Assembly (NCBI GenBank): GCA_934045905.1
Contig: CAKOGZ010000083.1
Location: forward strand, 124,001 to 188,000
DNA from: Leuctra nigra
Lineage: Eukaryota > Arthropoda > Insecta > Plecoptera > Leuctridae
Length of the DNA: 64,000 bases
Direction: 5' to 3'
Shown in pieces: positions 1 to 11,680 of this stretch (position 1 is the first letter of the stretch; each line of letters opens with the position of its first letter). The position numbers and the translations under genes were made by a program. The notes below the pieces were generated by a model. The model saw only the letters and a list, made by a program, of their open reading frames with translations. It searched no databases and was not told the DNA's origin.

Positions 1-297
1 CTATTTTTTTTCGAAAAGTGTTTTATTTCATTTCTCGGCATAACGTTGTGTAGGCTTCAAGAAAATTTGATAAAAATAGGGGGGTGCCACTTTAGAAGTA
101 GCTCATATTGATATTTTTTTATTTGTCTCCTACTTTGTGACGAATCTATTACTCTAAGAGAGTTGACAACGTTACCCTATATAGTAGATGGTGAGAGGCT
201 TAAAAAGTGCAGAAACACTTTTTTATGTCAGACTCTCCGATACGCCGGAATTAACTGTTCATGTTATTCAGAAGCTGATGGGTCGACCCCCGATAGA

Positions 298-430
298 TTT
301 TCATCCATTTTTTTGTCAATGTATATTGACCAACAATGTAGGTTAGCCTACAAAGGTAACAATGTAACAATTAACAATGTTCCTTAGATTTTCCTCATTT
401 CCTAGGTTTTCATCCATTTTTTAGTCAATA
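298..430 (+). repeat. Internal duplication inside monomer A (109-bp spacing)
   Basis: The string TTTTCATCCATTTTTTT-GTCAATG begins at 298 and recurs, one base changed, at 407. B has only one copy, TTTTCATCAATTTTTTGTCA. The difference in length between A and B is mostly this extra ~109 bp, less one CGCTCGCTT unit and small indels that B has gained. The same structure is present in every intact A monomer, so it predates amplification of the array. Either A gained the segment or B lost it; the direct repeat at both edges fits either. Confidence 0.85.
315..380. other. Cluster of short inverted and direct repeats specific to monomer A
   Basis: Within the A-only segment, GTCAAT-GTAT-ATTGAC (315-330) can form a 6-bp stem with a 4-base loop. 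It is followed at once by TGTAGG-TTAG-CCTACA (337-352), another 6-bp stem and 4-base loop. AACAATGT then occurs at 332-339, 358-365 and 373-380, with AACAATTA at 366. The right-domain GTGTATTGAC variant preserves the first stem. The pattern is repeated in each A monomer and absent from B. Whether it binds a protein or only reflects the origin of the segment is unknown. Confidence 0.7.
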
Positions 431-737
431 GAGGTTAAAGCTTGTGATGAGTCAGCTACGCTCGCTTCGCTAACCTGTATTAACCTAACTTTATTATATA
501 ATAATCTGACAGGGCAGCGTCGGGCGACTCCAAGGGGGCAGAGTGGGGTTCTTTTTTATAATTTTATTTATAAGCCTATTTTTTTGCGAAAAGTGTTTTA
601 TTACATTTCTCGGCATAACGTTGTGTAGGCATCAAGAAAATTCGATAAAAATAGGGGGGTGCCACTTTAGAAGTAGGTCATATTGAAAAAGTTTTGTTTG
701 TTTCCTACTTTGTGACGAATCTATTACTCTTAGAGAG

Positions 738-1210
738 CTGAAAATGATACACCATATAGATGATGGAGAGAGGCTTAAAAAGTGCAGAAACACTTTTTTC
801 TGTCAGACGCTCCGATACGCCGCATTTCTTAGTTTATGTCCTTCAGAAGCAGAAGGGCACAATCCTGATAGGTTTTCATCAATTTTTTGTCACTGTAGGT
901 TAAAGCTTGTTAAGGGTCAGCTACGCTCGCTTCGCTCGCTTCGCTAACCTACCCTAACCTAACTTTATTATAAAATTATCTGACCGGGCAACGTCGGGCG
1001 ACTCCAGGAGTCAGAGGGGAGATTTTTTTTTACATGTTAATGTTAAGCCTATTATTTTCGAAAAGTGTTTTATTTCATTTCTCGGCATAACGTTGTGTAG
1101 GCTTCAAGAAAATTCGATAAAAATAGGGGGGTGCCACTTTAGAAGTAGCTCATATTGATATTTTTTTTATTTGTTTCCTACTTTGTGACGAATCTATTAC
1201 TCTAAGAGAG
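738..1210 (+). repeat. Satellite monomer B, ~473 bp (representative copy)
   Basis: B aligns with A along its whole length but lacks the ~109-bp segment and has one extra CGCTCGCTT unit. It also has its own landmarks: CTGAAAATGATACACC, ATAGATGATGGAGAG, CATTTCTTAGTTTATGTCC and GATTTTTTTTTACATG. B starts (at CTGAAAATG) are 738, 2361, 4552, 6175, 10633, 12256, 14454, 16652, 18275, 20474, 22097, 24296, 25918, 28116, 33763, 38259, 51828, 56324 and 63696 (cut by the window end). Left-domain copies mostly read GATAAAAATAGGG before GGTGCC. Right-domain copies from 33763 on read GATAAACACAGGG and TTGATAAAG. Copies at 2361, 6175 and 28116 carry AAAAACAGG, an intermediate state. Confidence 0.95.
944..963 (-). 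repeat. TTAGG-like (insect-telomere-type) motif in monomer B
   Basis: On the minus strand this reads GTTAGGTTAGGGTAGGTTAG, i.e. TTAGG-TTAGG-GTAGG-TTAG. TTAGG is the common arthropod telomere repeat. The motif is present in every B monomer. In A monomers the same place is more degenerate (TTAGG-TTAAT-ACAGG-TTAG). Four short units could arise by chance, so a telomeric origin is only a suggestion. Confidence 0.5.
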
Positions 1211-1785
1211 TTGACAACGTTACCCTATATAGTAGATGGTGAGAGGCTTAAAAAGTGCAGAAACACTTTTTTATGTCAGACTCTCCGATTCGCCGGAATT
1301 AACTGTTCATGTTATTCAGAAGCTGATGGGTCGACCCCCGATAGATTTTCATCCATTTTTTTGTCAATGTATATTGACCAACAATGTAGGTTAGCCTACA
1401 AAGGTAACAATGTAACAATTAACAATGTTTCTTAGATTTTCCTCATTTCCTAGGTTTTCATCCATTTTTTAGTCAATGGAGGTTAAAGCTTGTGATGAGT
1501 CAGCTACGCTCGCTTCGCTAACCTGTATTAACCTAACTTTATTATATAATAATCTGACAGGGCAGCGTCGGGCGACTCCAAGGGGGCAGAGTGGGGTTCT
1601 TTTTTATAATTTTATTTATAAGCCTATTTTTTTTCGAAAAGTGTTTTATTTCATTTCTCGGCATAACGTTGTGTAGGCTTCTAGAAAATTCGATAAAAAT
1701 AGGGGGGTGCCACTTTAGAAGTAGCTCATATTGATATTTTTTTATTTGTTTCCTACTTTGTGACGAATCTATTACTCTAAGAGAG
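1211..1785 (+). repeat. Satellite monomer A, 575 bp (representative copy)
   Basis: Phase is set at the TTG of GAGAGTTGACAACG. A-monomer starts in this phase are: 163, 1211, 1786, 2827, 3402, 3977, 5025, 5600, 6648, 7223, 7798, 8373, 8948, 9483, 10058, 11106, 11681, 12729, 13304, 13879, 14927, 15502, 16077, 17125, 17700, 18748, 19324, 19899, 20947, 21522, 22570, 23146, 23721, 24768, 25343, 26391, 26966, 27541, 28588, 29163, 29738, 30313, 30888, 31463, 32038, 32613, 33188, 34235, 34810, 35385, 35959, 36534, 37109, 37684, 38731, 39306, 39881, 40455 (interrupted), 47805, 48379, 48954, 49529, 50103, 50678, 51253, 52300, 52875, 53450, 54024, 54599, 55174, 55749, 56796, 57371, 57947, 58522, 59098, 59673, 60248, 60822, 61397, 61971, 62546 and 63121. 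Within the unit, in order, are the GGGTCGACCC palindrome, a ~109-bp internal duplication absent from B, the CGCTCGCTT box, a degenerate CCTAA-like stretch, GTCGGGCGACTCCA and a T-rich end. Confidence 0.95.
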
Positions 1786-4700
1786 TTGACAACGTTACCC
1801 TATATAGTAGATGGTGAGAGGCTTAAAAAGTGCAGAAACACTTTTTTATGTCAGACTCTCCGATTCGCCGGAATTAACTGTTCATGTTATTCAGAAGCTG
1901 ATGGGTCGACCCCCGATAGATTTTCATCCATTTTTTTGTCAATGTATATTGACCAACACTGTAGGTTAGCCTACAAAGGTAACAATGTAACAATTAACAA
2001 TGTTCCTTAGATTTTCCTCATTTCCTAGGTTTTCATCCATTTTTTAGTCAATGGAGGTTAAAGCTTGTGATGAGTCAGCTACGCTCGCTTCGCTAACCTG
2101 TATTAACCTAACTTTATTATATAATAATCTGACAGGGCAGCGTCGGGCGACTCCAAGGGGGCAGAGTGGGGTTCTTTTTTATAATTTTATTTATAAGCCT
2201 ATTTTTTTGCGAAAAGTGTTTTATTACATTTCTCGGCATAACGTTGTGTAGGCATCAAGAAAATTCGATAAAAACAGGGGGGTGCCACTTAAGAAGTAGG
2301 TCATATTGAAAAAGTTTTGTTTGTTTCCTACTTTGTGACGAATCTATTACTCTTAGAGAGCTGAAAATGATACACCATATAGATGATGGAGAGAGGCTTA
2401 AAAAGTGCAGAAACACTTTTTTCTGTCAGACGCTCCGATACGCCGCATTTCTTAGTTTATGTCCTTCAGAAGCAGAAGGGCACAATCCTGATAGGTTTTC
2501 ATCAATTTTTTGTCACTGTAGGTTAAAGCTTGTTAAGGGTCAGCTACGCTCGCTTCGCTCGCTTCGCTAACCTACCCTAACCTAACTTTATTATAAAATT
2601 ATCTGACCGGGCAACGTCGGGCGACTCCAGGAGGCAGAGGGGAGATTTTTTTTTACATGTTAATGTTAAGCCTATTATTTTCGAAAAGTGTTTTATTTCA
2701 TTTCTCGGCATAACGTTGTGTAGGCTTCAAGAAAATTCGATAAAAATTGGGGGGTGCCACTTTAGCTCATATTGATATTTTTTTATTTGTTTCCTACTTT
2801 GTGACGAATCAATTACTCTAAGAGAGTTGACAACGTTACCCTATATAGTAGATGGTGAGAGGCTTAAAAAGTGCAGAAACACTTTTTTATGTCAGACTCT
2901 CCGATTCGCCGGAATTAACTGTTCATGTTATTCAGAAGCTGATGGGTCGACCCCCGATAGATTTTCATCCATTTTTTTGTCAATGTATATTGACCAACAA
3001 TGTAGGTTAGCCTACAAAGGTAACAATGTAACAATTAACAATGTTCCTTAGATTTTCCTCATTTCCTAGGTTTTCATCCATTTTTTAGTCAATGGAGGTT
3101 AAAGCTTGTGATGAATCAGCTACGCTCGCTTCGCTAACCTGTATTAACCTAACTTTATTATATAATAATCTGACAGGGCAGCGTCGGGCGACTCCAAGGG
3201 GGCAGAGTGGGGTTCTTTTTTATAATTTTATTTATAAGCCTATTTTTTTTCGAAAAGTGTTTTATTTCATTTCTCGGCATAACGTTGTGTAGGCTTCTAG
3301 AAAATTCGATAAAAATAGGGGGGTGCCACTTTAGAAGTAGCTCATATTGATATTTTTTTATTTGTTTCCTACTTTGTGACGAATCTATTACTCTAAGAGA
3401 GTTGACAACGTTACCCTATATAGAAGATGGTGAGAGGCTTAAAAAGTGCAGAAACACTTTTTTATGTCAGACTCTCCGATTCGCCGGAATTAACTGTTCA
3501 TGTTATTCAGAAGCTGATGGGTCGACCCCCGATAGATTTTCATCCATTTTTTTGTCAATGTGTATTGACCAACAATGTAGGTTAGCCAACAAAGGTAACA
3601 ATGTAACAATTAACAATGTTCCTTAGATTTTCCTCATTTCCTAGGTTTTCATCCATTTTTTAGTCAATGGAGGTTAAAGCTTGTGATGAGTCAGCTACGC
3701 TCGCTTCGCTAACCTGTATTAACCTAACTTTATTATATAATAATCTGACAGGGCAGCGTCGGGCGACTCCAAGGGGGCAGAGTGGGGTTATTTTTTATAA
3801 TTTTATTTATAAGCCTATTTTTTTTCGAAAAGTGTTTTATTTCATTTCTCGGCATAACGTTGTGTAGGCTTCAAGAAAATTTGATAAAAATAGGGGGGTG
3901 CCACTTTAGAAGTAGCTCATATTGATATTTTTTTATTTGTCTCCTACTTTGTGACGAATCTATTACTCTAAGAGAGTTGACAACGTTACCCTATATAGTA
4001 GATGGTGAGAGGCTTAAAAAGTGCAGAAACACTTTTTTATGTCAGACTCTCCGATACGCCGGAATTAACTGTTCATGTTATTCAGAAGCTGATGGGTCGA
4101 CCCCCGATAGATTTTCATCCATTTTTTTGTCAATGTATATTGACCAACAATGTAGGTTAGCCTACAAAGGTAACAATGTAACAATTAACAATGTTCCTTA
4201 GATTTTCCTCATTTCCTAGGTTTTCATCCATTTTTTAGTCAATAGAGGTTAAAGCTTGTGATGAGTCAGCTACGCTCGCTTCGCTAACCTGTATTAACCT
4301 AACTTTATTATATAATAATCTGACAGGGCAGCGTCGGGCGACTCCAAGGGGGCAGAGTGGGGTTCTTTTTTATAATTTTATTTATAAGCCTATTTTTTTG
4401 CGAAAAGTGTTTTATTACATTTCTCGGCATAACGTTGTGTAGGCATCAAGAAAATTCGATAAAAATAGGGGGGTGCCACTTTAGAAGTAGGTCATATTGA
4501 AAAAGTTTTGTTTGTTTCCTACTTTGTGACGAATCTATTACTCTTAGAGAGCTGAAAATGATACACCATATAGATGATGGAGAGAGGCTTAAAAAGTGCA
4601 GAAACACTTTTTTCTGTCAGACGCTCCGATACGCCGCATTTCTTAGTTTATGTCCTTCAGAAGCAGAAGGGCACAATCCTGATAGGTTTTCATCAATTTT

Positions 4701-5024
4701 TTGTCACTGTAGGTTAAAGCTTGTTAAGGGTCAGCTACGCTCGCTTCGCTCGCTTCGCTAACCTACCCTAACCTAACTTTATTATAAAATTATCTGACCG
4801 GGCAACGTCGGGCGACTCCAGGAGTCAGAGGGGAGATTTTTTTTTACATGTTAATGTTAAGCCTATTATTTTCGAAAAGTGTTTTATTTCATTTCTCGGC
4901 ATAACGTTGTGTAGGCTTCAAGAAAATTCGATAAAAATAGGGGGGTGCCACTTTAGAAGTAGCTCATATTGATATTTTTTTTATTTGTTTCCTACTTTGT
5001 GACGAATCTATTACTCTAAGAGAG
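1211..5024 (+). repeat. Left-domain HOR copy (A-A-B-A-A-A-B, 3814 bp)
   Basis: Seven monomers form a 3-mer (1211, 1786, B 2361) and a 4-mer (2827, 3402, 3977, B 4552). Private variants recur 3814 bp later: CAACACTGTAGG at 1786 and 5600, and AAAAACAGGGGGGTGCC with CTTAAGAAG near 2275 and 6089. The copy is about 7 bp shorter than the usual 3821, mainly because AAGTAG is missing just before the monomer at 2827. Confidence 0.85.
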
Positions 5025-7222
5025 TTGACAACGTTACCCTATATAGTAGATGGTGAGAGGCTTAAAAAGTGCAGAAACACTTTTTTATGTCAGACTCTCC
5101 GATTCGCCGGAATTAACTGTTCATGTTATTCAGAAGCTGATGGGTCGACCCCCGATAGATTTTCATCCATTTTTTTGTCAATGTATATTGACCAACAATG
5201 TAGGTTAGCCTACAAAGGTAACAATGTAACAATTAACAATGTTTCTTAGATTTTCCTCATTTCCTAGGTTTTCATCCATTTTTTAGTCAATGGAGGTTAA
5301 AGCTTGTGATGAGTCAGCTACGCTCGCTTCGCTAACCTGTATTAACCTAACTTTATTATATAATAATCTGACAGGGCAGCGTCGGGCGACTCCAAGGGGG
5401 CAGAGTGGGGTTCTTTTTTATAATTTTATTTATAAGCCTATTTTTTTTCGAAAAGTGTTTTATGTCATTTCTCGGCATAACGTTGTGTAGGCTTCTAGAA
5501 AATTCGATAAAAATAGGGGGGTGCCACTTTAGAAGTAGCTCATATTGATATTTTTTTATTTGTTTCCTACTTTGTGACGAATCTATTACTCTAAGAGAGT
5601 TGACAACGTTACCCTATATAGTAGATGGTGAGAGGCTTAAAAAGTGCAGAAACACTTTTTTATGTCAGACTCTCCGATTCGCCGGAATTAACTGTTCATG
5701 TTATTCAGAAGCTGATGGGTCGACCCCCGATAGATTTTCATCCATTTTTTTGTCAATGTATATTGACCAACACTGTAGGTTAGCCTACAAAGGTAACAAT
5801 GTAACAATTAACAATGTTCCTTAGATTTTCCTCATTTCCTAGGTTTTCATCCATTTTTTAGTCAATGGAGGTTAAAGCTTGTGATGAGTCAGCTACGCTC
5901 GCTTCGCTAACCTGTATTAACCTAACTTTATTATATAATAATCTGACAGGGCAGCGTCGGGCGACTCCAAGGGGGCAGAGTGGGGTTCTTTTTTATAATT
6001 TTATTTATAAGCCTATTTTTTTGCGAAAAGTGTTTTATTACATTTCTCGGCATAACGTTGTGTAGGCATCAAGAAAATTCGATAAAAACAGGGGGGTGCC
6101 ACTTAAGAAGTAGGTCATATTGAAAAAGTTTTGTTTGTTTCCTACTTTGTGACGAATCTATTACTCTTAGAGAGCTGAAAATGATACACCATATAGATGA
6201 TGGAGAGAGGCTTAAAAAGTGCAGAAACACTTTTTTCTGTCAGACGCTCCGATACGCCGCATTTCTTAGTTTATGTCCTTCAGAAGCAGAAGGGCACAAT
6301 CCTGATAGGTTTTCATCAATTTTTTGTCACTGTAGGTTAAAGCTTGTTAAGGGTCAGCTACGCTCGCTTCGCTCGCTTCGCTAACCTACCCTAACCTAAC
6401 TTTATTATAAAATTATCTGACCGGGCAACGTCGGGCGACTCCAGGAGGCAGAGGGGAGATTTTTTTTTACATGTTAATGTTAAGCCTATTATTTTCGAAA
6501 AGTGTTTTATTTCATTTCTCGGCATAACGTTGTGTAGGCTTCAAGAAAATTCGATAAAAATCCGGGGGGTGCCACTTTAGAAGTAGCTCATATTGATATT
6601 TTTTTATTTGTTTCCTACTTTGTGACGAATCAATTACTCTAAGAGAGTTGACAACGTTACCCTATATAGTAGATGGTGAGAGGCTTAAAAAGTGCAGAAA
6701 CACTTTTTTATGTCAGACTCTCCGATTCGCCGGAATTAACTGTTCATGTTATTCAGAAGCTGATGGGTCGACCCCCGATAGATTTTCATCCATTTTTTTG
6801 TCAATGTATATTGACCAACAATGTAGGTTAGCCTACAAAGGTAACAATGTAACAATTAACAATGTTCCTTAGATTTTCCTCATTTCCTAGGTTTTCATCC
6901 ATTTTTTAGTCAATGGAGGTTAAAGCTTGTGATGAGTCAGCTACGCTCGCTTCGCTAACCTGTATTAACCTAACTTTATCATATAATAATCTGACAGGGC
7001 AGCGTCGGGCGACTCCAAGGGGGCAGAGTGGGGTTCTTTTTTATAATTTTATTTATAAGCCTATTTTTTTTCGAAAAGTGTTTTATTTCATTTCTCGGCA
7101 TAACGTTGTGTAGGCTTCTAGAAAATTCGATAAAAATAGGGGGGTGCCACTTTAGAAGTAGCTCATATTGATATTTTTTTATTTGTTTCCTACTTTGTGA
7201 CGAATCTATTACTCTAAGAGAG

Positions 7223-10200
7223 TTGACAACGTTACCCTATATAGAAGATGGTGAGAGGCTTAAAAAGTGCAGAAACACTTTTTTATGTCAGACTCTCCGA
7301 TTCGCCGGAATTAACTGTTCATGTTATTCAGAAGCTGATGGGTCGACCCCCGATAGATTTTCATCCATTTTTTTGTCAATGTGTATTGACCAACAATGTA
7401 GGTTAGCCAACAAAGGTAACAATGTAACAATTAACAATGTTCCTTAGATTTTCCTCATTTCCTAGGTTTTCATCCATTTTTTAGTCAATGGAGGTTAAAG
7501 CTTGTGATGAGTCAGCTACGCTCGCTTCGCTAACCTGTATTAACCTAACTTTATTATATAATAATCTGACAGGGCAGCGTCGGGCGACTCCAAGGGGGCA
7601 GAGTGGGGTTATTTTTTATAATTTTATTTATAAGCCTATTTTTTTTCGAAAAGTGTTTTATTTTATTTCTCGGCATAACGTTGTGTAGGCTTCAAGAAAA
7701 TTTGATAAAAATAGGGGGGTGCCACTTTAGAAGTAGCTCATATTGATATTTTTTTATTTGTCTCCTACTTTGTGACGAATCTATTACTCTAAGAGAGTTG
7801 ACAACGTTACCCTATATAGTAGATGGTGAGAGGCTTAAAAAGTGCAGAAACACTCTTTTATGTCAGACTCTCCGATACGCCGGAATTAACTGTTCATGTT
7901 ATTCAGAAGCTGATGGGTCGACCCCCGATAGATTTTCATCTATTTTTTTGTCAATGTATATTGACCAACAATGTAGGTTAGCCTACAAAGGTAACAATGT
8001 AACAATTAACAATGTTCCTTAGATTTTCCTCATTTCCTAGGTTTTCATCCATTTTATAGTCAATGGAGGTTAAAGCTTGTGATGAGTCAGCTACGCTCGC
8101 TTCGCTAACCTGTATTAACCTAACTTTATTATATAATAATCTGACAGGGCAGCGTCGGGCGACTCCAAGGGGGCAGAGTGGGGTTCTTTTTTATAATTTT
8201 ATTTATAAGCCTATTTTTTTTCGAAAAGTGTTTTATTTCATTTCTCGGCATAACGTTGTGTAGGCTTCTAGAAAATTCGATAAAAATAGGGGGGTGCCAC
8301 TTTAGAAGTAGCTCATATTGATATTTTTTTATTTGTTTCCTACTTTGTGACGAATCTATTACTCTAAGAGAGTTGACAACGTTACCCTATATAGAAGATG
8401 GTGAGAGGCTTAAAAAGTGCAGAAACACTTTTTTATGTCAGACTCTCCGATTCGCCGGAATTAACTGTTCATGTTATTCAGAAGCTGATGGGTCGACCCC
8501 CGATAGATTTTCATCCATTTTTTTGTCAATGTGTATTGACCAACAATGTAGGTTAGCCAACAAAGGTAACAATGTAACAATTAACAATGTTCCTTAGATT
8601 TTCCTCATTTCCTAGGTTTTCATCCATTTTTTAGTCAATGGAGGTTAAAGCTTGTGATGAGTCAGCTACGCTCGCTTCGCTAACCTGTATTAACCTAACT
8701 TTATTATATAATAATCTGACAGGGCAGCGTCGGGCGACTCCAAGGGGGCAGAGTGGGGTTATTTTTTATAATTTTATTTATAAGCCTATTTTTTTTCGAA
8801 AAGTGTTTTATTTTATTTCTCGGCATAACGTTGTGTAGGCTTCAAGAAAATTTGATAAAAATAGGGGGGTGCCACTTTAGAAGTAGCTCATATTGATATT
8901 TTTTTATTTGTCTCCTACTTTGTGACGAATCTATTACTCTAAGAGAGTTGACAACAGAAACACTCTTTTATGTCAGACTCTCCGATACGCCGGAATTAAC
9001 TGTTCATGTTATTCAGAAGCTGATGGGTCGACCCCCGATAGATTTTCATCCATTTTTTTGTCAATGTATATTGACCAACAATGTAGGTTAGCCTACAAAG
9101 GTAACAATGTAACAATTAACAATGTTCCTTAGATTTTCCTCATTTCCTAGGTTTTCATCCATTTTTTAGTCAATGGAGGTTAAAGCTTGTGATGAGTCAG
9201 CTACGCTCGCTTCGCTAACCTGTATTAACCTAACTTTATTATATAATAATCTGACAGGGCAGCGTCGGGCGACTCCAAGGGGGCAGAGTGGGGTTCTTTT
9301 TTATAATTTTATTTATAAGCCTATTTTTTTTCGAAAAGTGTTTTATTTCATTTCTCGGCATAACGTTGTGTAGGCTTCTAGAAAATTCGATAAAAATAGG
9401 GGGGTGCCACTTTAGAAGTAGCTCATATTGATATTTTTTTATTTGTTTCCTACTTTGTGACGAATCTATTACTCTAAGAGAGTTGACAACGTTACCCTAT
9501 ATAGAAGATGGTGAGAGGCTTAAAAAGTGCAGAAACACTTTTTTATGTCAGACTCTCCGATTCGCCGGAATTAACTGTTCATGTTATTCAGAAGCTGATG
9601 GGTCGACCCCCGATAGATTTTCATCCATTTTTTTGTCAATGTGTATTGACCAACAATATAGGTTAGCCAACAAAGGTAACAATGTAACAATTAACAATGT
9701 TCCTTAGATTTTCCTCATTTCCTAGGTTTTCATCCATTTTTTAGTCAATGGAGGTTAAAGCTTGTGATGAGTCAGCTACGCTCGCTTCGCTAACCTGTAT
9801 TAACCTAACTTTATTATATAATAATCTGACAGGGCAGCGTCGGGCGACTCCAAGGGGGCAGAGTGGGGTTATTTTTTATAATTTTATTTATAAGCCTATT
9901 TTTTTTCGAAAAGTGTTTTATTTTATTTCTCGGCATAACGTTGTGTAGGCTTCAAGAAAATTTGATAAAAATAGGGGGGTGCCACTTTAGAAGTAGCTCA
10001 TATTGATATTTTTTTATTTGTCTCCTACTTTGTGACGAATCTATTACTCTAAGAGAGTTGACAACGTTACCCTATATAGTAGATGGTGAGAGGCTTAAAA
10101 AGTGCAGAAACACTCTTTTATGTCAGACTCTCCGATACGCCGGAATTAACTGTTCATGTTATTCAGAAGCTGATGGGTCGACCCCCGATAGATTTTCATC

Positions 10201-10632
10201 CATTTTTTTGTCAATGTATATTGACCAACAATGTAGGTTAGCCTACAAAGGTAACAATGTAACAATTAACAATGTTCCTTAGATTTTCCTCATTTCCTAG
10301 GTTTTCATCCATTTTTTAGTCAATGGAGGTTAAAGCTTGTGATGAGTCAGCTACGCTCGCTTCGCTAACCTGTATTAACCTAACTTTATTATATAATAAT
10401 CTGACAGGGCAGCGTCGGGCGACTCCAAGGGGGCAGAGTGGGGTTCTATTTTATAATTTTATTTATAAGCCTATTTTTTTGCGAAAAGTGTTTTATTACA
10501 TTTCTCGGCATAACGTTGTGTAGGCATCAAGAAAATTCGATAAAAATAGGGGGGTGCCACTTTAGAAGTAGGTCATATTGAAAAAGTTTTGTTTGTTTCC
10601 TACTTTGTGACGAATCTATTACTCTTAGAGAG
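7223..10632 (+). repeat. Triplicated 1150-bp A-A dimer
   Basis: Three dimers start at 7223, 8373 and 9483. The first member of each has TATAGAAGATGG and GCCAACAAAGG. The second has the otherwise rare AAACACTCTTTTATG and ACGCCGG. Between them, TTTTATTTTATTTCTCGG is shared where most copies have TTTCATTTC. Shared rare variants at 1150-bp spacing point to recent unequal exchange. The middle dimer is 1110 bp because its second member is deleted. Confidence 0.88.
8948..9482 (+). repeat. Truncated A monomer (40-bp internal deletion, 535 bp)
   Basis: The sequence runs GAGAGTTGACAACAGAAACACTC, skipping from GACAAC directly to the AGAAACAC that normally lies about 40 bases downstream. A short CA/AC similarity at the join would allow slippage. 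The rest of the monomer is normal. Confidence 0.9.
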
Positions 10633-11105
10633 CTGAAAATGATACACCATATAGATGATGGAGAGAGGCTTAAAAAGTGCAGAAACACTTTTTTCTGTCA
10701 GACGCTCCGATACGCCGCATTTCTTAGTTTATGTCCTTCAGAAGCAGAAGGGCACAATCCTGATAGGTTTTCATCAATTTTTTGTCACTGTAGGTTAAAG
10801 CTTGTTAAGGGTCAGCTACGCTCGCTTCGCTCGCTTCGCTAACCTACCCTAACCTAACTTTATTATAAAATTATCTGACCGGGCAACGTCGGGCGACTCC
10901 AGGAGGCAGAGGGGAGATTTTTTTTTACATGTTAATGTTAAGCCTATTATTTTCGAAAAGTGTTTTATTTCATTTCTCGGCATAACGTTGTGTAGGCTTC
11001 AAGAAAATTCGATAAAAATAGGGGGGTGCCACTTTAGAAGTAGCTCTTATTGATATTTTTTTTATTTGTTTCCTACTTTGTGACGAATCTATTACTCTAA
11101 GAGAG

Positions 11106-11680
11106 TTGAAATGATACACCATATAGATGATGGAGAGAGGCTTAAAAAGTGCAAAAACACTTTTTTTATGTCAGACTCTCCGATTCGCCGGAATTAACTG
11201 TTCATGTTATTCAGAAGCTGATGGGTCGACCCCCGATAGATTTTCATCCATTTTTTTGTCAATGTGTATTGACCAACAATGTAGGTTAGCCAACAAAGGT
11301 AACAATGTAACAATTAACAATGTTCCTTAGATTTTCCTCATTTCCTAGGTTTTCATCCATTTTTTAGTCAATGGAGGTTAAAGCTTGTGATGAGTCAGCT
11401 ACGCTCGCTTCGCTAACCTGTATTAACCTAACTTTATTATATAATAATCTGACAGGGCAGCGTCGGGCGACTCCAAGGGGGCAGAGTGGGGTTATTTTTT
11501 ATAATTTTATTTATAAGCCTATTTTTTTTCGAAAAGTGTTTTATTTCATTTCTCGGCATAACGTTGTGTAGGCTTCAAGAAAATTTGATAAAAATAGGGG
11601 GGTGCCACTTTAGAAGTAGCTCATATTGATATTTTTTTATTTGTCTTCTACTTTGTGACGAATCTATTACTCTAAGAGAG
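11106..11680 (+). repeat. Chimeric A monomer with a B-type tract
   Basis: Total length is the standard 575 bp and the body is A-type (GCCAACAAAGG variant). However, about 30 bases just after the start (roughly 11109-11140) read as in B: GAAATGATACACCATATAG then ATGATGGAGAG. Downstream it has private changes, GTGCAAAAACAC and an extra T in the following T run. It looks like a short gene-conversion or template-switch tract from a B monomer. Confidence 0.85.

Larger units (their letters stand above)
1..1210 (+). repeat. Partial HOR at window start (A end, A, B)
   Basis: The first 162 bases are the tail of a preceding monomer. They are followed by an A monomer at 163 and a B at 738. The A at 163 shares a private change, GTCAATAGAGG in place of GTCAATGGAGG, with the A at 3977, 3814 bp away. 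This stretch is therefore the end of a HOR copy equivalent to the one ending at 5024. Confidence 0.8.
5025..11105 (+). repeat. Expanded left-domain HOR copy (6081 bp)
   Basis: It begins like its neighbour (A 5025, A 5600, B 6175, A 6648, A 7223, A 7798). Before the closing B at 10633 it has gained two further copies of the 7223-7798 dimer. Without those 2260 bp it would be the standard ~3.82-kb unit. Confidence 0.85.

Noticed and set aside
163..387. 74-codon frames repeated in A monomers
   Set aside because: They start with TTG rather than ATG in this phase and stop within the monomer. They recur only because the DNA recurs. A frameshifting extra T in copies at 18748, 22570, 57371 and 58522 spreads with no sign of constraint.
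744..947. 67-codon frames in B monomers
   Set aside because: Same reasoning: they are by-products of a nearly identical repeat, with no recognisable protein family and a low-complexity tail produced by the CGCTCGCTT repeats.
1476..1676. 66-codon ATG frames repeated in A monomers (85 codons where GGGGTAGAGTGG removes one base)
   Set aside because: The period of 575 is not a multiple of 3, so no frame reads through the array. The ATG is lost in the copies at 163 and 3977 and the frame is altered by a one-base deletion in several others. There is no known domain.
1211..1785. CENP-B box in the satellite
   Set aside because: I looked for TTCGnnnnAnnCGGG on both strands of the monomer and found none.
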